Positions 1 to 20,508 of a DNA stretch of 64,000 nt are shown in pieces (position 1 is the first letter of the stretch; each line of letters begins with the position of its first letter). The notes below the pieces were generated by a model that ran no database searches, was not told where the DNA came from, and worked only from the letters and a program-made list of their open reading frames with translations. A program made the translations under genes and the position numbers. The stretch is from Maylandia zebra. Its lineage: Eukaryota; Chordata; Actinopteri; Cichliformes; Cichlidae. The stretch lies in NCBI RefSeq assembly GCF_041146795.1, contig NC_135177.1:21374560-21438559 (forward strand), in the 5' to 3' direction.

Positions 1-264
1 TTACTCTTATGTTTGAACAAATATTTCAGAGTGAAATACTGTAATTAAATCTACTGGTTTATCCAAACGGCTATCATTTGGCTAAGATCTTGAGCATAAA
101 TAATTTACTCCTAACACATTAAGAGATTAGCTGTCTTAACTCCATCGAGCCCCGTCTTTACATAATTAGGGGAGGCAGGTGAGCAGTTGCTGCAGCCAGT
201 CCTCACAGAGTAACCTTTACAAAGTTTGTTTCCACATACTGTGATTTCTTTTGTGTGTCTTTAG

Positions 265-4889
<4,625 letters not shown>

Positions 4890-7410
4890 TTCACAGATGA
4901 CAAAGGAAAGATTCACATTTTTCAAGTCTGTTTGAAGTAGAATGCCAGTTTAAGGCTTTTTTTAAGTTGCCATGCTGTTTTAAAAAAAAAAAAAATCAGC
5001 GTTAATTAAACAATCTCTTTCCCCTTCTGGGAAAAATTTATCAAAGTTAACAAGATGTTGAGCAAAGTTAAGTAAGGTTTAATCATAAAATCTCAGTGAA
5101 AACTGATCTTCAAGTTGAAATGAGAAGCACGCTAAATATTTAACATTTCAGACATGGGAGAGAGTCTCAGTATGCGTGCCATAAAGCAACGATAAAAAAG
5201 CATAACCACACTGCACAGCATTGCCGCTAAAAACTGGATTTGTGTGTTGCCGAGAGAGCTGTACCCCACCCCTCCAACTCATGCTCAAAGAATGAGGTGT
5301 CCTGATCCAAGCAGAAGTGGTGTTGTTGAGGTTAAAGTGTCATCGTGTTCTTATTATTGCTGTTTTGAGCATTTTCTAGTGAGCTAGGCAACTCACAAAG
5401 TCACATTAGAGGCATGCTCAGTGGTAATCCTGTCCACTAATGTGGCTGAATGCATCCATTCTGGGGAGTGCAACTGTGATTTATTTCCTCCACTTTTCAA
5501 TACACTTCACTTTCAGAGGCAGCATCTTTTCAGGCACTATGTGGAGAAGGAAAGGTACTAGGAGGAGGAAAAATGATCAGGAAACACAAGTGCATGTCGG
5601 TTCTGCTTTGAAACAGACTTGGAAGAGTGTAAATCTGCCCGTTAACCACAAGTCCTCCTCTGCTCAGACCACAACATGAAGGATATATGTGTTTAAATTG
5701 AAGCCGTTTGTTCTTAATATAGCACTGAATCAATACTTTAGCACTGGGAGCCCATCTGGTTGAGAAATGAACACTTCTGCTGGACTCTTAATGACCACTG
5801 TTGTACTTCACTTTTCATGAAACACTACATAAACAGACCACTCGTCAGGCGTGGCGAACACATTGCCTGAGGGGAGACATAAAGACGCTGGAGGCACGAA
5901 ATTAGGATATTTTATGCACAACAAATATATGCCTTTTTAATAAATAGCCTTGCAAGCATAAATGAACTGTAGTAGAAGCAGTCGATGGGTGGTTCATGGA
6001 AAATCCGAGACTACAAAAAACTTTCTTTCTTGAGCCATATTGTCCTCAGTCCATTAGCTTAATCTAGTAACATGCAGCAACACTCGTTTGAAGGTCATAA
6101 CCCCGGTTTGTTCACACTGACTGATGTCTGAGATTATGAAACATCTGTGCAAAACGGGGCAGCCGTGTTCGAGGGATTTACTTTGAACGGTTGGTGGTAT
6201 GTTGCTAGAGTTTAATCTAGCCCATCAGAAGGCTTTGTGGGAGATAAGGTTTCTGGACTGAGGAGGTTTAACCACTATCTGCTCTGTAGCATAATCAGAT
6301 AATGTGACACACCGCTATGCTGGTGGGTAAGGATGTAATACCACTTCAAAGCCACCCAAATTAGTTGTGAGGGATATTGGTATGAAGGGTTTTGTAACTG
6401 TTGAACCACTGACTGGTGTATTTTTTATGTTTTGCTTTGAAGGCTATGCATAACTTTTATATGGCTGCTTGATGCCTTTTTTTTTTGTAATTTTAATCAT
6501 AATTTTAATTGCCAAACATGAAGTATTTTATCTGAGAATAGGCTATTTTTTTTTCTTTCTTTTAAATATGTTAAGGGCTTTTCCTCCGTACCCACCTTAA
6601 CGTTCAAGCTATAAAAGCAAACGCTCGATAACCTTTCACCTGAAATGCAAACTGTATTTGCTTGCTGTGTTTCACCTCCATTTGAACCACTCACCCACGA
6701 TCCAAGTGCCTTTGAATAGCCTGACTCTACAGCAACTGATTACCTTATTTATTTCTCACCTCCTTTTGCCTTCGTCCGCCCTCCCCCTCCTTCCTACCTC
6801 AGCCCTTACTTTCTCTCCTGCTTGTGAAAGAAAGCATGCAGTAAACTTTCCTCAGCACTAGCGTATAACAAGCTACACTGCAGACATCTCAGAAAATGTC
6901 TACCAGCTGCTGCAATCGTAAAATCCTCTACAGTAATCAGCAAGAGTTCAGTCTCCCTCAGAGTAAGCAGTTAAAGATGTTTTGTTTTTTGTGTGCGTGC
7001 GTGCGTGCGTGCGTGTGTGTGTGTGTGTGTGTGGCACTGGATATGTGAAACTACACTGCAGGTCGTTTCAGTGCATTTTCTTATTTTTGTGTTTTGTGGG
7101 TGAACGTTTGTCTGAAATGTGTTTTGCAGTGGCGGCTGAGGTGATGCTGACTGATCAACATGCATCCAGTCAAGGTTCACATAGACAAAGCAGCCATATT
7201 ACAGAGTGTGTATAGTCTTTCCTTACCTCTGCCTTATCAAAATAATGTGTGTCTTTGTGTTATGAATGGCCTTTTCTCTTTTAGTTTCCCACACAGCAAT
7301 CTCCCCTTTTAGGGTGGATGAGCAATACAGTATCTTTGAGTGTGTAAATCAGATGCTTGCATTATATTTGAAGCCTGTTATTCTGAATAAACAGCCAAAC
7401 TGGAATTAAC
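4890..7410 (+). other. Probable fam171a1 3' UTR
   Basis: No other gene is visible here. AATAAA hexamers occur at about 5939 and at 7386-7391; the second is followed by a GT-rich stretch and is the better polyadenylation candidate. This implies a 3' UTR of about 2.5 kb. The region contains a short A tract near 4981 and a GT/CGTG microsatellite. The end is inferred from sequence signals only. Confidence 0.4.
6991..7033. repeat. (GTGC)n/(GT)n microsatellite
   Basis: A compound tract of GTGC repeats passes directly into GT repeats, within the presumed fam171a1 3' UTR. Confidence 0.9.
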
Positions 7411-7492
7411 TGAGTGTGCATCTGTTTGCAAAATTAAACCTCTATATCTCTTTATACGCTAATCCAGATAGTAGTTAAAATGTATTCATATG

Positions 7493-8243
7493 GGCCACTT
7501 TATTGGGTACACCTTGCTAGAATCAGCTGGGAGCCCTTTTTGCTTTCAGGTGGCTGCATATCCATGATGGGAATCTCCGGTTACACCATTGTTTGACGAT
7601 ATGATCTTTGTATTAAGGTGCACAACGGCTTCCAAGAAGATGTCCCGCACACCTTTACACTACCAGCCTGAACCGTAGAATCAGGATGGCTCGATGCTTT
7701 TGTGGTGTTTACTCCAAATTACGTCATTACCATCTATGTTGCAGCAGAAATCAAGACTCACTAGGCAACGTCTCCCAATCTTCTGTTGTCCAGTGTTGGA
7801 CTGTATACTCACTTTTTTTGTTTTTAGCTGACTGTGTGGTCTTCTGCTTCTGTGCTTCTGCATATCTTGGTCATAACGAGTGGTTATTTGAGTTGCTATC
7901 AACTCAAAGCAATCTGGCTATGACCTCTGGCCTCTTCATCCAGAAAGCTGCCGCTCACTCGACCATTCTCTGTAAACTCTATAGAGATGGTTGTGTGGAG
8001 AAAAATCCCAGTAAATTGCCAGTTTTTTTTAAAGAAACTGTTAAATTGACCTGTCTAGACCAGCCTGTTTACACACAGGGTGGTTCCCGGTGTCAGATTC
8101 ACTTAAATCACTTTTCTTCTCTATTCTGATGTTCGGCTTGAACTTCAGCAGGTCATCTTGATCATGCTTGCATTCCTAATTGCACCAAACCGCTGCCATT
8201 AGATATTTGCATTACAGAGTAGGTGTACCTAACAAAATCGCCG
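7493..8243 (-). mobile_element. Decayed Tc1-like transposon, transposase on the minus strand
   Basis: The left end GGCCACTTTATTGGGTACAC and the right end (AGGTGTACCTAACAAAATCG, reading outwards) are degraded copies of the terminal inverted repeats of a very common fish Tc1-like family. The interior matches that family in patches (for example around 7560, 7740-7790 and 8030-8130). It is about half the expected length of a full element and has no intact reading frame, so it is a fossil. It lies between fam171a1 and nmt2. Confidence 0.75.
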
Positions 8244-9220
8244 TTGAGCGTAAATTAATGTCCTTTCTGAGGGTAATTTTCACCATTTTTTTAAAACAAA
8301 TTTATTTGTAGTACTTATCATTATAAAGCTTGAGAACATACAATGGTAAAAACATTTCTCATCTTTATTTTCAGATAGGTCAGATATCTACAAAAACATA
8401 TCAGTTATACCTCCATGGTCCTGACTACAGCCTTCCATAAGGACACCAACACTCCCAGACTCACTGAGGATGGTTTTTATTAACGGATTAATTAGATTAA
8501 CTTAAGTAACTGATCGGGATCTGTGTGTTTTTATATGTATTTGATATAAGAAAACTGAATAATCCTAAATGATATCAAATCCCCGAAGTTGCTGTCTAAA
8601 ACATGCCTTATGCAGCGCAGAGTTGTTATATTTTTGTACATTTAAACAGGTATTTTTATTTAATTGTAACCTTTAGGCTTTTTGTTTCTTCTGCTACATC
8701 ATCAATTCTTTTCCAGGATGGTTTTGTTTACCTAATTTAAATGTGTTTAAAAATGTTGAAGTAGCAAAAAGTGCTACTTTGCACGTGTTTTTCTCATTGA
8801 TAGTATGAATTTAGAACACACTTGCTGATAGTCCAGCAGATATCCCAGTATCTAGTTTTAAAAAACTGACAATTTATTTTTACTTTGTATTTTCTTATTT
8901 AAAAAAATAATTTTAGATTTTTGTCTTTTTTTTTATTACCTGTAATTTGTAATATGTATTTATTTTCCCTCTCAGTATCAGAAACAAGTGTCTAAAGTGT
9001 CTATAACATTTAAATGGCTATATGTTTGAAATAAGGTAAAAGTCTAGTTTGGGTACCACTTGGCTTCATGTTAAAGGCAGCAGCTCAGGTCTGAGTTCCC
9101 GCCTTTGGCCTCTAGGCGGCGCGATTTCCTTCGACATTTTCTTTGTTTTTTCCATCTCTCGCCCGCTCCCCGTTAGCTCTGTTAAACGGTGGCTGACTAT
9201 ATTTTTAAAACATTTTTATG
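8244..9220 (+). other. fam171a1-nmt2 intergenic stretch and nmt2 5' UTR/promoter
   Basis: This is AT-rich with several T and A tracts up to about 9040. It then becomes richer in CpG towards the nmt2 start (for example GGCGGCGCG at about 9116). I see no clear TATA box, which suits a housekeeping gene with a broad promoter. There is no convincing gene in the AT-rich part. Confidence 0.35.
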
Positions 9221-14838
<5,618 letters not shown>

Positions 14839-17290
14839 CAGCTCTCTTCACGGCAGCTGCATAAACTCGGGAGGCTCTCAGCGATCTCTGGAAATACCTT
14901 ACCTGGACACGCAGGTGGCCCGAGCTAGACAATGAGAACTGCGACAGTAAATCCAACCTGGCGCCCGAGTGGAGCTTTCACTCGGCACTTGTATCATCAA
15001 AAACATTCTCAGTTCACCCGGAGGTGAAAACTCTTAAACCATCCAACATCCTGAATGTGAAGTCATGCTATGCCTGAGATACTCATACGACACAACGCTC
15101 CTGACATAAGCGCTCACGTTTAAAACACACACACACACCGGTCTGACACTCGAGGATGCCTTGACATTGTGTATTCTGTTTTAAGTTCTTCTTCCTCAGT
15201 AGACACCAATGGACCGGCACGTCATTTAACTTTACTTACGTGGAACTATGTAAATGATAATCAACTAAGCAAGCAAGACCTGACATAATTAACAACTGTT
15301 GTAATTTTATTTATCCTGTCCATACAGTTACTGTTCCCAAACCCCTTTCTTCTCCTCCTTTCTGCTCCTGCTGCACTTATTTTTGCTCCAGTTTCATATC
15401 AGTGCGGTCAGTCGAGTGTCTCTGCTGGCTGTTTTGGGCCTCAGTAGAATTAGAAATGCTGATCTTAACTTTTAAAATGACAAACTGCAAACACTGAGAG
15501 GGAGGAAAAAAGGATTCATCCCACTGGTGCATTGATATACATGTGCTTTGTTAAAGAGCATATGGTAGTTAATTGTACATTTAAAGGCAGATCATATTTA
15601 TTTGTGTAGTGTGAGTTTGAGGGGTTTGGGAGGGCTGATCCAAAGTATTCTCCTCATGAGTAGCTTAGAAGTCACCGAGTTTGTTCAAAGTGTTTGGGGG
15701 TTTGTTTATTTTTTTTAATGAATGTATTGCAGAGACGAAGCACAATTACTCCGTTCTTAAACATACAAAATAAATGGGTCCTCGTTTCAAATCAGATGGG
15801 ATTGCCCTAGAATCTGAACAGCCATGTTTTTTTTATGAAAGACGGGCGCAGTTTTCACCTTATAAAACCGTTTCTAGAGCTGGCGTTTTTTAATACATTA
15901 AAACAACATGTTTGGTTGTACACTCTTTGTAGTAACAAACCCAAGCGTAGGGTTGTTTGCATGTCAGTGGTGTGCTGTCCAGTTAGTAAAGCTGTTCAGT
16001 TAGAAGTAATAGGAGCTGGTCTGGTCAGTGCATAAGCAGGGCAGTGAGAATGACGCCGGTGAACGTGGGGAAAAACTTCGATTTTATACAAAAAAATTTA
16101 AAGTTTCTGTTTAGAGCCAGGTTTAAAAAAAATGAGGTTTATTTACTATGGAAGGACTCTGTTCAGCAGCGGTTAAAGCAAACAGGGCACATCTTCTGTT
16201 ACTTTGGTCACTGCCACCCACAGCAGTGGATAAACTGCTCTGTGCTTATTAAACAAAGGACTTGTTTAATCACGGGTGCAGTGGCATCAGCTTGAAGTGT
16301 CCTCTCCTCCAGATCCGCTTTCATTGACTTCTCTGGGTTTATTTTTTTTAATGATACTGTATTTTGTGTATGTTTGTTTTTTTTCTACATGTGTTGTGCA
16401 GCTAAGTGCGTGAAACGGTTGTGATATTTATAACTGTACCTTCTTTTTCTTTTTTTTAATGTCTTACATCATTTCTTTCCTCCTTTTCAGTATTTAAAAC
16501 AAACATCACTGTCAGATTTGTGATTTAAGAGCTGGATGAGGATCTTTGATAAAACTGTTTTATTTTTTTGTCTGTGGTGGAGCTGCTGGTTAATTTAAAT
16601 GTTCTAGTTCCTTAATGTTCACGGGGCTCTGCGTAACTTGCAAGGTAAAGAGGCTGCTTTTTATTTTAATGACTTTATTGTTAATATTTGATGTACTTTT
16701 CTAATCATCCCTTTATAGATTAGCCAGAAGAGGATAAATATTTGTCCTGTTGGTGCTTCAGGGCTCAAAGATGTTGTTGTTCTTTTTAAAAATCACTTAA
16801 AGGTTGAATGACGTTATCTTCTACAAACGTGTTCCTGGCATTAATTTAACTGAGAGTGGGTCGCTGGGTCAAAGCTGTGTGCCTCATGGATGTTGCTGTG
16901 TCACAGATGTGTTGCTTGCAGCTGTCTGAATGAACTGTGAGCATGTCTGTTTCGCTGCTGCATTGATTTATAGCATCAATGTTTCTAGCCACGCCCTTTA
17001 GCGAGAACTCTGTCAGAAGTACCTGCCTTATTTAAAGGTTGTTTTTCGGTTTTTTTGGTTTTTTTAAGGTTTGGAGGTGGGGTGAGGGAGGGTGTACTTT
17101 TGAAATGTCATAAAGCTTTCTCTAACTGAAGAACAATATTTTTATTCGATTCCATTGTAAGCTGTGAAAAAGCTGAAGAACTTGTACCAGCATCATTTAG
17201 ACATGACCCCATGCAAATAACAATCTGTTTCAACACACGTCGGCTATACCAGCATGGATATTTGATTGAATAAACTCACTTTAAAAAGGA
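14839..17290 (+). other. Probable nmt2 3' UTR
   Basis: About 2.4 kb of non-coding sequence follows the stop. AATAAA occurs near 15768 and again at 17269-17274, just before repeat-derived sequence begins; the second is the likeliest end. The region includes a short CA tract near 15128. No ORF here looks like a gene. Confidence 0.45.
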
Positions 17291-17372
17291 ACACGAGTCA
17301 TGACTCCTTTATGACGCACTGCAGGAAACACTTTTTCACAGCACATATTTTGAATTTAAGTATTTGTAATTC

Positions 17373-17745
17373 AGGCACCACAGTGGTTAGCACTATTGCC
17401 TCACAGCAAAAAGGTCCTCAGTTCAATTCCACCATCAGGCTGGGATCTTTTCTATTTATTAATACTAATTTTATTAGAAATAAGTAATGGAGCTGATATT
17501 TTGTTTGGGATGTGTGGTGTTATGTCTGTGTCTGCAGAGGCAATGTCATTTCCTGCAAAGGATTAATAAAGAATCTTTCTATCGATCTTAATCTTTCCCC
17601 TCCAGCCATCGATTTTCTGCTTATCCGGGTCACGGGAGCAGCAGTCTAAGCAGAGGCACTCAGACCTCCCTTCCCAGGAGGGCATCAAGACATTCCCAAT
17701 TCAACCAAGTGATGTAATCTCCCAGTACCTTTGTCCATCTATAGA
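17373..17745. repeat. Cluster of dispersed teleost repeat fragments
   Basis: Three fragments lie end to end. Positions 17373-17447 match a fish repeat with CAGTGGTTAGCACTATTGCC. About 17540-17590 contains an 'ATTAATAAAGAATC' tail. 17600-17745 matches a fragment of another widespread fish repeat (GATTTTCTGCTTATCCGGGT). They separate the nmt2 3' end from the tandem array. Identification is from memory of fish genomes. Confidence 0.55.
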
Positions 17746-18288
17746 TATTTACAGCAAACTAAACTTGGAAAATGATCATTAAGTTGGCTCATTTTTGCCT
17801 ATGAGGTCTAAAACTTCTGCTTACATTTCAACATGAATGTACTACTACTTTCTACTTAGTACCCGAGTAATCCAGCAGAACAGCTCCAAGATGGTGGTGG
17901 TGTAAAGGCAGCCCTCTCTATGATATAGAGGAAATATATTTCATTTGAGGGTCAAATATTACAAGCTCCATTTAAAACAAACAGCACTATCAAAATACCA
18001 GGAAAAACGTAATTGCCTTTATAAAAAACAATGTGTGCAGACCAGCTTTAATTGTGGACAAATTGAAATTCAAACTTCAGTCAGGTATAAATATACCCAA
18101 ACGGTATATTTATTTTTTTTCTTTCCACCAAAGTAAATATGATTCAATAGATTTTTGTAATTCCACGAAAAATCACCTTGCCCGGTGGGCCGATGGCCAG
18201 TCCAGCTATGGTCATTACGAGGGAAATTTCTTTTGCAGTTTGTCTGAAAAGATGGACTTGCGCTTCGGGATCCTTTAAACATCATCAG

Positions 18289-18509
18289 GCGCGTTGCTAC
18301 GCGCTGTCTGTCCTGTCTGTGAGCTCACAAAGCAGCAGTACGGGGATGAATGACGTCACACACATGGATCCTCTGTCGGAATATAGTAAAACCGAGGATG
18401 GTTGGTTAGTTGGCTTAGTCCTCCTTTGATCGAATCAAAGGATCAAAGGATCGAAGAGAGCTGACGTCATGGCTGACGTCACGGTCGCTGCCAGAAAAAT
18501 CTATAAATA
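18289..18509 (+). promoter_or_regulatory. Unit promoter: CRE and TCF/LEF-type sites with TATA box
   Basis: Three perfect TGACGTCA octamers (CREB/ATF consensus) lie at 18351, 18462 and 18474; the last two are 12 bp apart, about one helical turn. Between them are CCTTTGATC (18423), ATCAAAGG (18434) and GATCAAAGG (18441), which fit the TCF/LEF consensus. The first two form an inverted repeat with 9-bp arms round CGA. TATAAATA is at 18502-18509, 149 bp before the ATG. Upstream are GCGCGT-TGCT-ACGCGC (18289-18304) and the palindrome GTGAGCTCAC (18319-18328). The same layout, at the same distance from the ATG, recurs with TATA at 21218, 23934, 26643, 29360, 32065, 34784 and 57561. Binding by these factors is inferred from motifs alone. 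Confidence 0.75.
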
Positions 18510-18650
18510 GACCCCAGTTTCTTTAACTCGGCATTTCAAGAAACACCTTGTTGTTTTCGCAAGCCAGGAATCCTTGGGAAAGAGAACAGTTTAACACTGA
18601 AATTATTCAGTTAGCGGTTTTGTTTTGTTTTTTGCGAAACTTTTATAGAA

Positions 18651-19187
18651 ATGTCACAGGAACCGTCCAGCAATTCAGTGTCTCACAGAGAAACGAGAGA
18701 GGAAGGACCGTCCAACTCAGGGGAGAGAGGAATAGTCCAGGGCATGGAGCCCAAAAAGAAAATTCGCATAAGCGAGATAGAGGGGGTGCCCGTAAAAATA
18801 ACACTGCAGATTGGAGCACTTGAGCAAAATGTGCATGAACTTGAGGAAACGCAAGAGTTTCTCCTTGAACAGAACAACACCATTGTTGTTCAGCTGTCCA
18901 AGGCTGAAAGCGAGAGAAATGAACTAAAGAAACGGAATGCAGATCTCGAGAAAGCTTTGAAAACTATTAAGGGTCAAGTGGAAGAATTACAGTTTTCAAA
19001 AACCAAAAATGCTGCTGAACCTGAGGGACTTGAGACTCCTGTTGCTCAACCACCTCAGGATGAGGTTCAGGGTACTGGTATGTGGCATCGTGGTGCCAAA
19101 TGCCTACTTAAAGTAGGTTTAGGTCTTGCCACAGCGGCCCTTATTGTTCCTGCAGCTTTCTGGGTCTTCTCAAAGATGTCCACCTGA
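18651..19187 (+). CDS. Unrecognised 178-residue coiled-coil, tail-anchored-type protein, copy 1
   Basis: I do not recognise this protein. Residues 1-35 are polar and Ser/Glu-rich. Residues 34-39 (PKKKIR) are basic. About 50-117 is a strongly charged heptad-like stretch (LEQNVHELEETQEF, KKRNADLEKALKT), predicted coiled coil. About 118-148 is Pro/Glu-rich. Residues 155-173 are hydrophobic (VGLGLATAALIVPAAFWVF), flanked by R147/K150/K154 and K175, and only five residues follow. With no signal peptide, this is the layout of a tail-anchored membrane protein; a short anchor with basic flanks is often mitochondrial outer membrane or ER, an inference only. The ATG has A at -3 (GAAATG), lies 142 bp after the TATA box, and is uninterrupted. 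AATAAA occurs at 19774. The same ORF, with almost no change, recurs in every unit. Confidence 0.8.
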   Translation: MSQEPSSNSVSHRETREEGPSNSGERGIVQGMEPKKKIRISEIEGVPVKITLQIGALEQNVHELEETQEFLLEQNNTIVVQLSKAESERNELKKRNADLEKALKTIKGQVEELQFSKTKNAAEPEGLETPVAQPPQDEVQGTGMWHRGAKCLLKVGLGLATAALIVPAAFWVFSKMST

Positions 19188-19589
19188 CGTGAATGACCCA
19201 GCTGCTCCCTGTGGCATTGTGTTTATAACTGATGCGCACCTGCGGACCACTTATGTGCACCCCTGTTTATAATCTTGTGAAAGACGCACGACAGACCTGA
19301 CCATATACTCGTGTTTTTCATCATCTACTTTTATTACTACAGGTTTACCACTACAGATGGCTGCAGCTTTGCAGCTCACAGCCACACACAGTAACAACAA
19401 CAACACAGCAGGACCTAGTTCAGCCTTTAAACCAGCAAGGCATGATTGCAGATTGGCGCTCAGGTGCGTCCACCTCCCCTGCTTTCCAACCACGGTCCAC
19501 CAACTACACCAACCTCCGATAACTATGCAGTGCTCTCCTTTAAGTTTTATTTTGCCCCTCACCCCCCAACCAGTCGCGGCAGATGACTG

Positions 19590-19705
19590 CCCCTTCTTGA
19601 ACCTGGTTCTGCCTCAGGTTTCTTCCTGTGAAAGGGAGTTTTTCCTGGCCACCGTTGCCCAGTGCTTGTTCATAGGGGATCATTTGATTGTTGGGGTTTA
19701 TTCTT
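19590..19705 (+). repeat. Dispersed fish repeat inside each array unit
   Basis: The stretch containing TCTGCCTCAGGTTTCTTCCT, GGGAGTTTTTCC and GGGGATCATTTGATTGTTGG matches a repeat I know from very many teleost sequences. It lies about 400-520 bp after the stop codon, so it would fall in the 3' UTR. It is at the same position in all seven units and in the ninth, hence was present before amplification. Confidence 0.6.
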
Positions 19706-20193
19706 TAAAATGTCATTTTATTTAAATTATTTCAGGTGAGGGGTTCACTTGATAGGGAGCACAAAAAGCTGCAAATAAAAAAAAAAAAAAAAAGGTGTAT
19801 TTAGCTGCAAATCAAAAATTAAAAAAAACAAATATTAAATTTCCCTACTGCTTCGTTTATTTACTTAAAAGAACAGCTTTAAATTTTGTGTGATAGTGTC
19901 ATGGCCCTTGGTCAAGTGATCCAGGGTTTATCTTTTGGACTGTGTGAATCTGGTTTAATTTGTGTCCTTTGATTTAATAGTATTCATGGTTCTGTTTCTC
20001 ATCTCCCATGTGTCCATGTTGCTTTTGTATGTCGTGTCTCTTTAGCCGCCGCAGCAGTGGGCGGGCACATCCACATCATCCACGTCGCCGCCAACATACG
20101 TTGTATGTTTAGACCATTTATATCATTTGACATCCACAGGACATAGAGGTTCGAAAGACACTGAGTCATGCAATACCTTTAATGAGAATACTG

Positions 20194-20508
20194 TCAGTGA
20201 ACACTGATGAGCTTCTGCTTCTTTAATGAGCCATAATTCTCATTAAAGAAGCAGGTTGGCTCATAAAGTGCTCTGTAGTTATCTAATGCAACTGCCATTT
20301 GTTTCAGGACATAACCACAATCTGTAATCAACACAGGGTTTATTGAACTGTCGGCTGTGCAGACAACATGGCACGCATGAAAAATGGGTAAGGACATTTT
20401 GTGAACACTCATAGTTGATGTCTTAATTATGGGAATAGCTACTATGTAATTGATGCTTCCTATTCTATCAGATAAGGTGCACCTTGTGTGGAAGTTAAGT
20501 TGGCTCAT
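20194..20508 (-). other. Minus-strand 104-codon ORF with 14-bp hairpin, copy 1
   Basis: An open frame of 104 codons begins MSQLNFHTRC and includes MSVHKMSLPIFHACHVVC and ITDCGYVLKQMAVALDNY. I do not recognise it; it could be an exon, a fossil of a transposon protein, or chance. Near its 3' end lies a perfect inverted repeat, GCTTCTTTAATGAG (20217-20230) and its complement (20239-20252), with an 8-nt loop. Further copies with the same protein are at 22909-23223, 25619-25933, 28335-28649, 31041-31355, 33759-34073, 36465-36779 and 59260-59574. Because the units are nearly identical, conservation of the frame says nothing about selection. Confidence 0.3.

Larger units (their letters stand above)
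17779..20494 (+). repeat. Array unit 1
   Basis: This is the left edge of the array; the flank 'AATGATCA' precedes the shared TTAAGTTGGC start. TATA box 18502, gene 18651-19187, minus ORF 20194-20508 (it begins 14 bp inside unit 2). Private variants include GTAAAAATAAC (others GTAAAGATAAC, silent in the ORF) and GAGGATGG upstream (others GAGGACGG). Confidence 0.95.

Noticed and set aside
18070-18285. Short frames in the unit leader on both strands (71, 81 and 83 codons)
   Set aside because: They overlap one another, run through T-rich tracts and promoter sequence, and vary with A-tract length. No domain is visible.
19251-19562. 103-codon minus-strand frame opposite the 3' part of each unit, with a leucine-rich stretch
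   Set aside because: It lies antisense to sequence just before and into a dispersed repeat and disappears in B-type units through the 10-bp indel, so it is not a conserved gene.
19357-19725. 122/134-codon plus-strand frame after the 178-codon ORF
   Set aside because: It reads through the dispersed fish repeat, and its N terminus changes with the 10-bp indel. I treat it as 3' UTR.
19771-19796. Poly(A)-like run after AATAAA as evidence that units are processed retrocopies
   Set aside because: The units include promoter and downstream sequence and lack flanking target duplications. The A run is a variable-length tract in otherwise continuous sequence.
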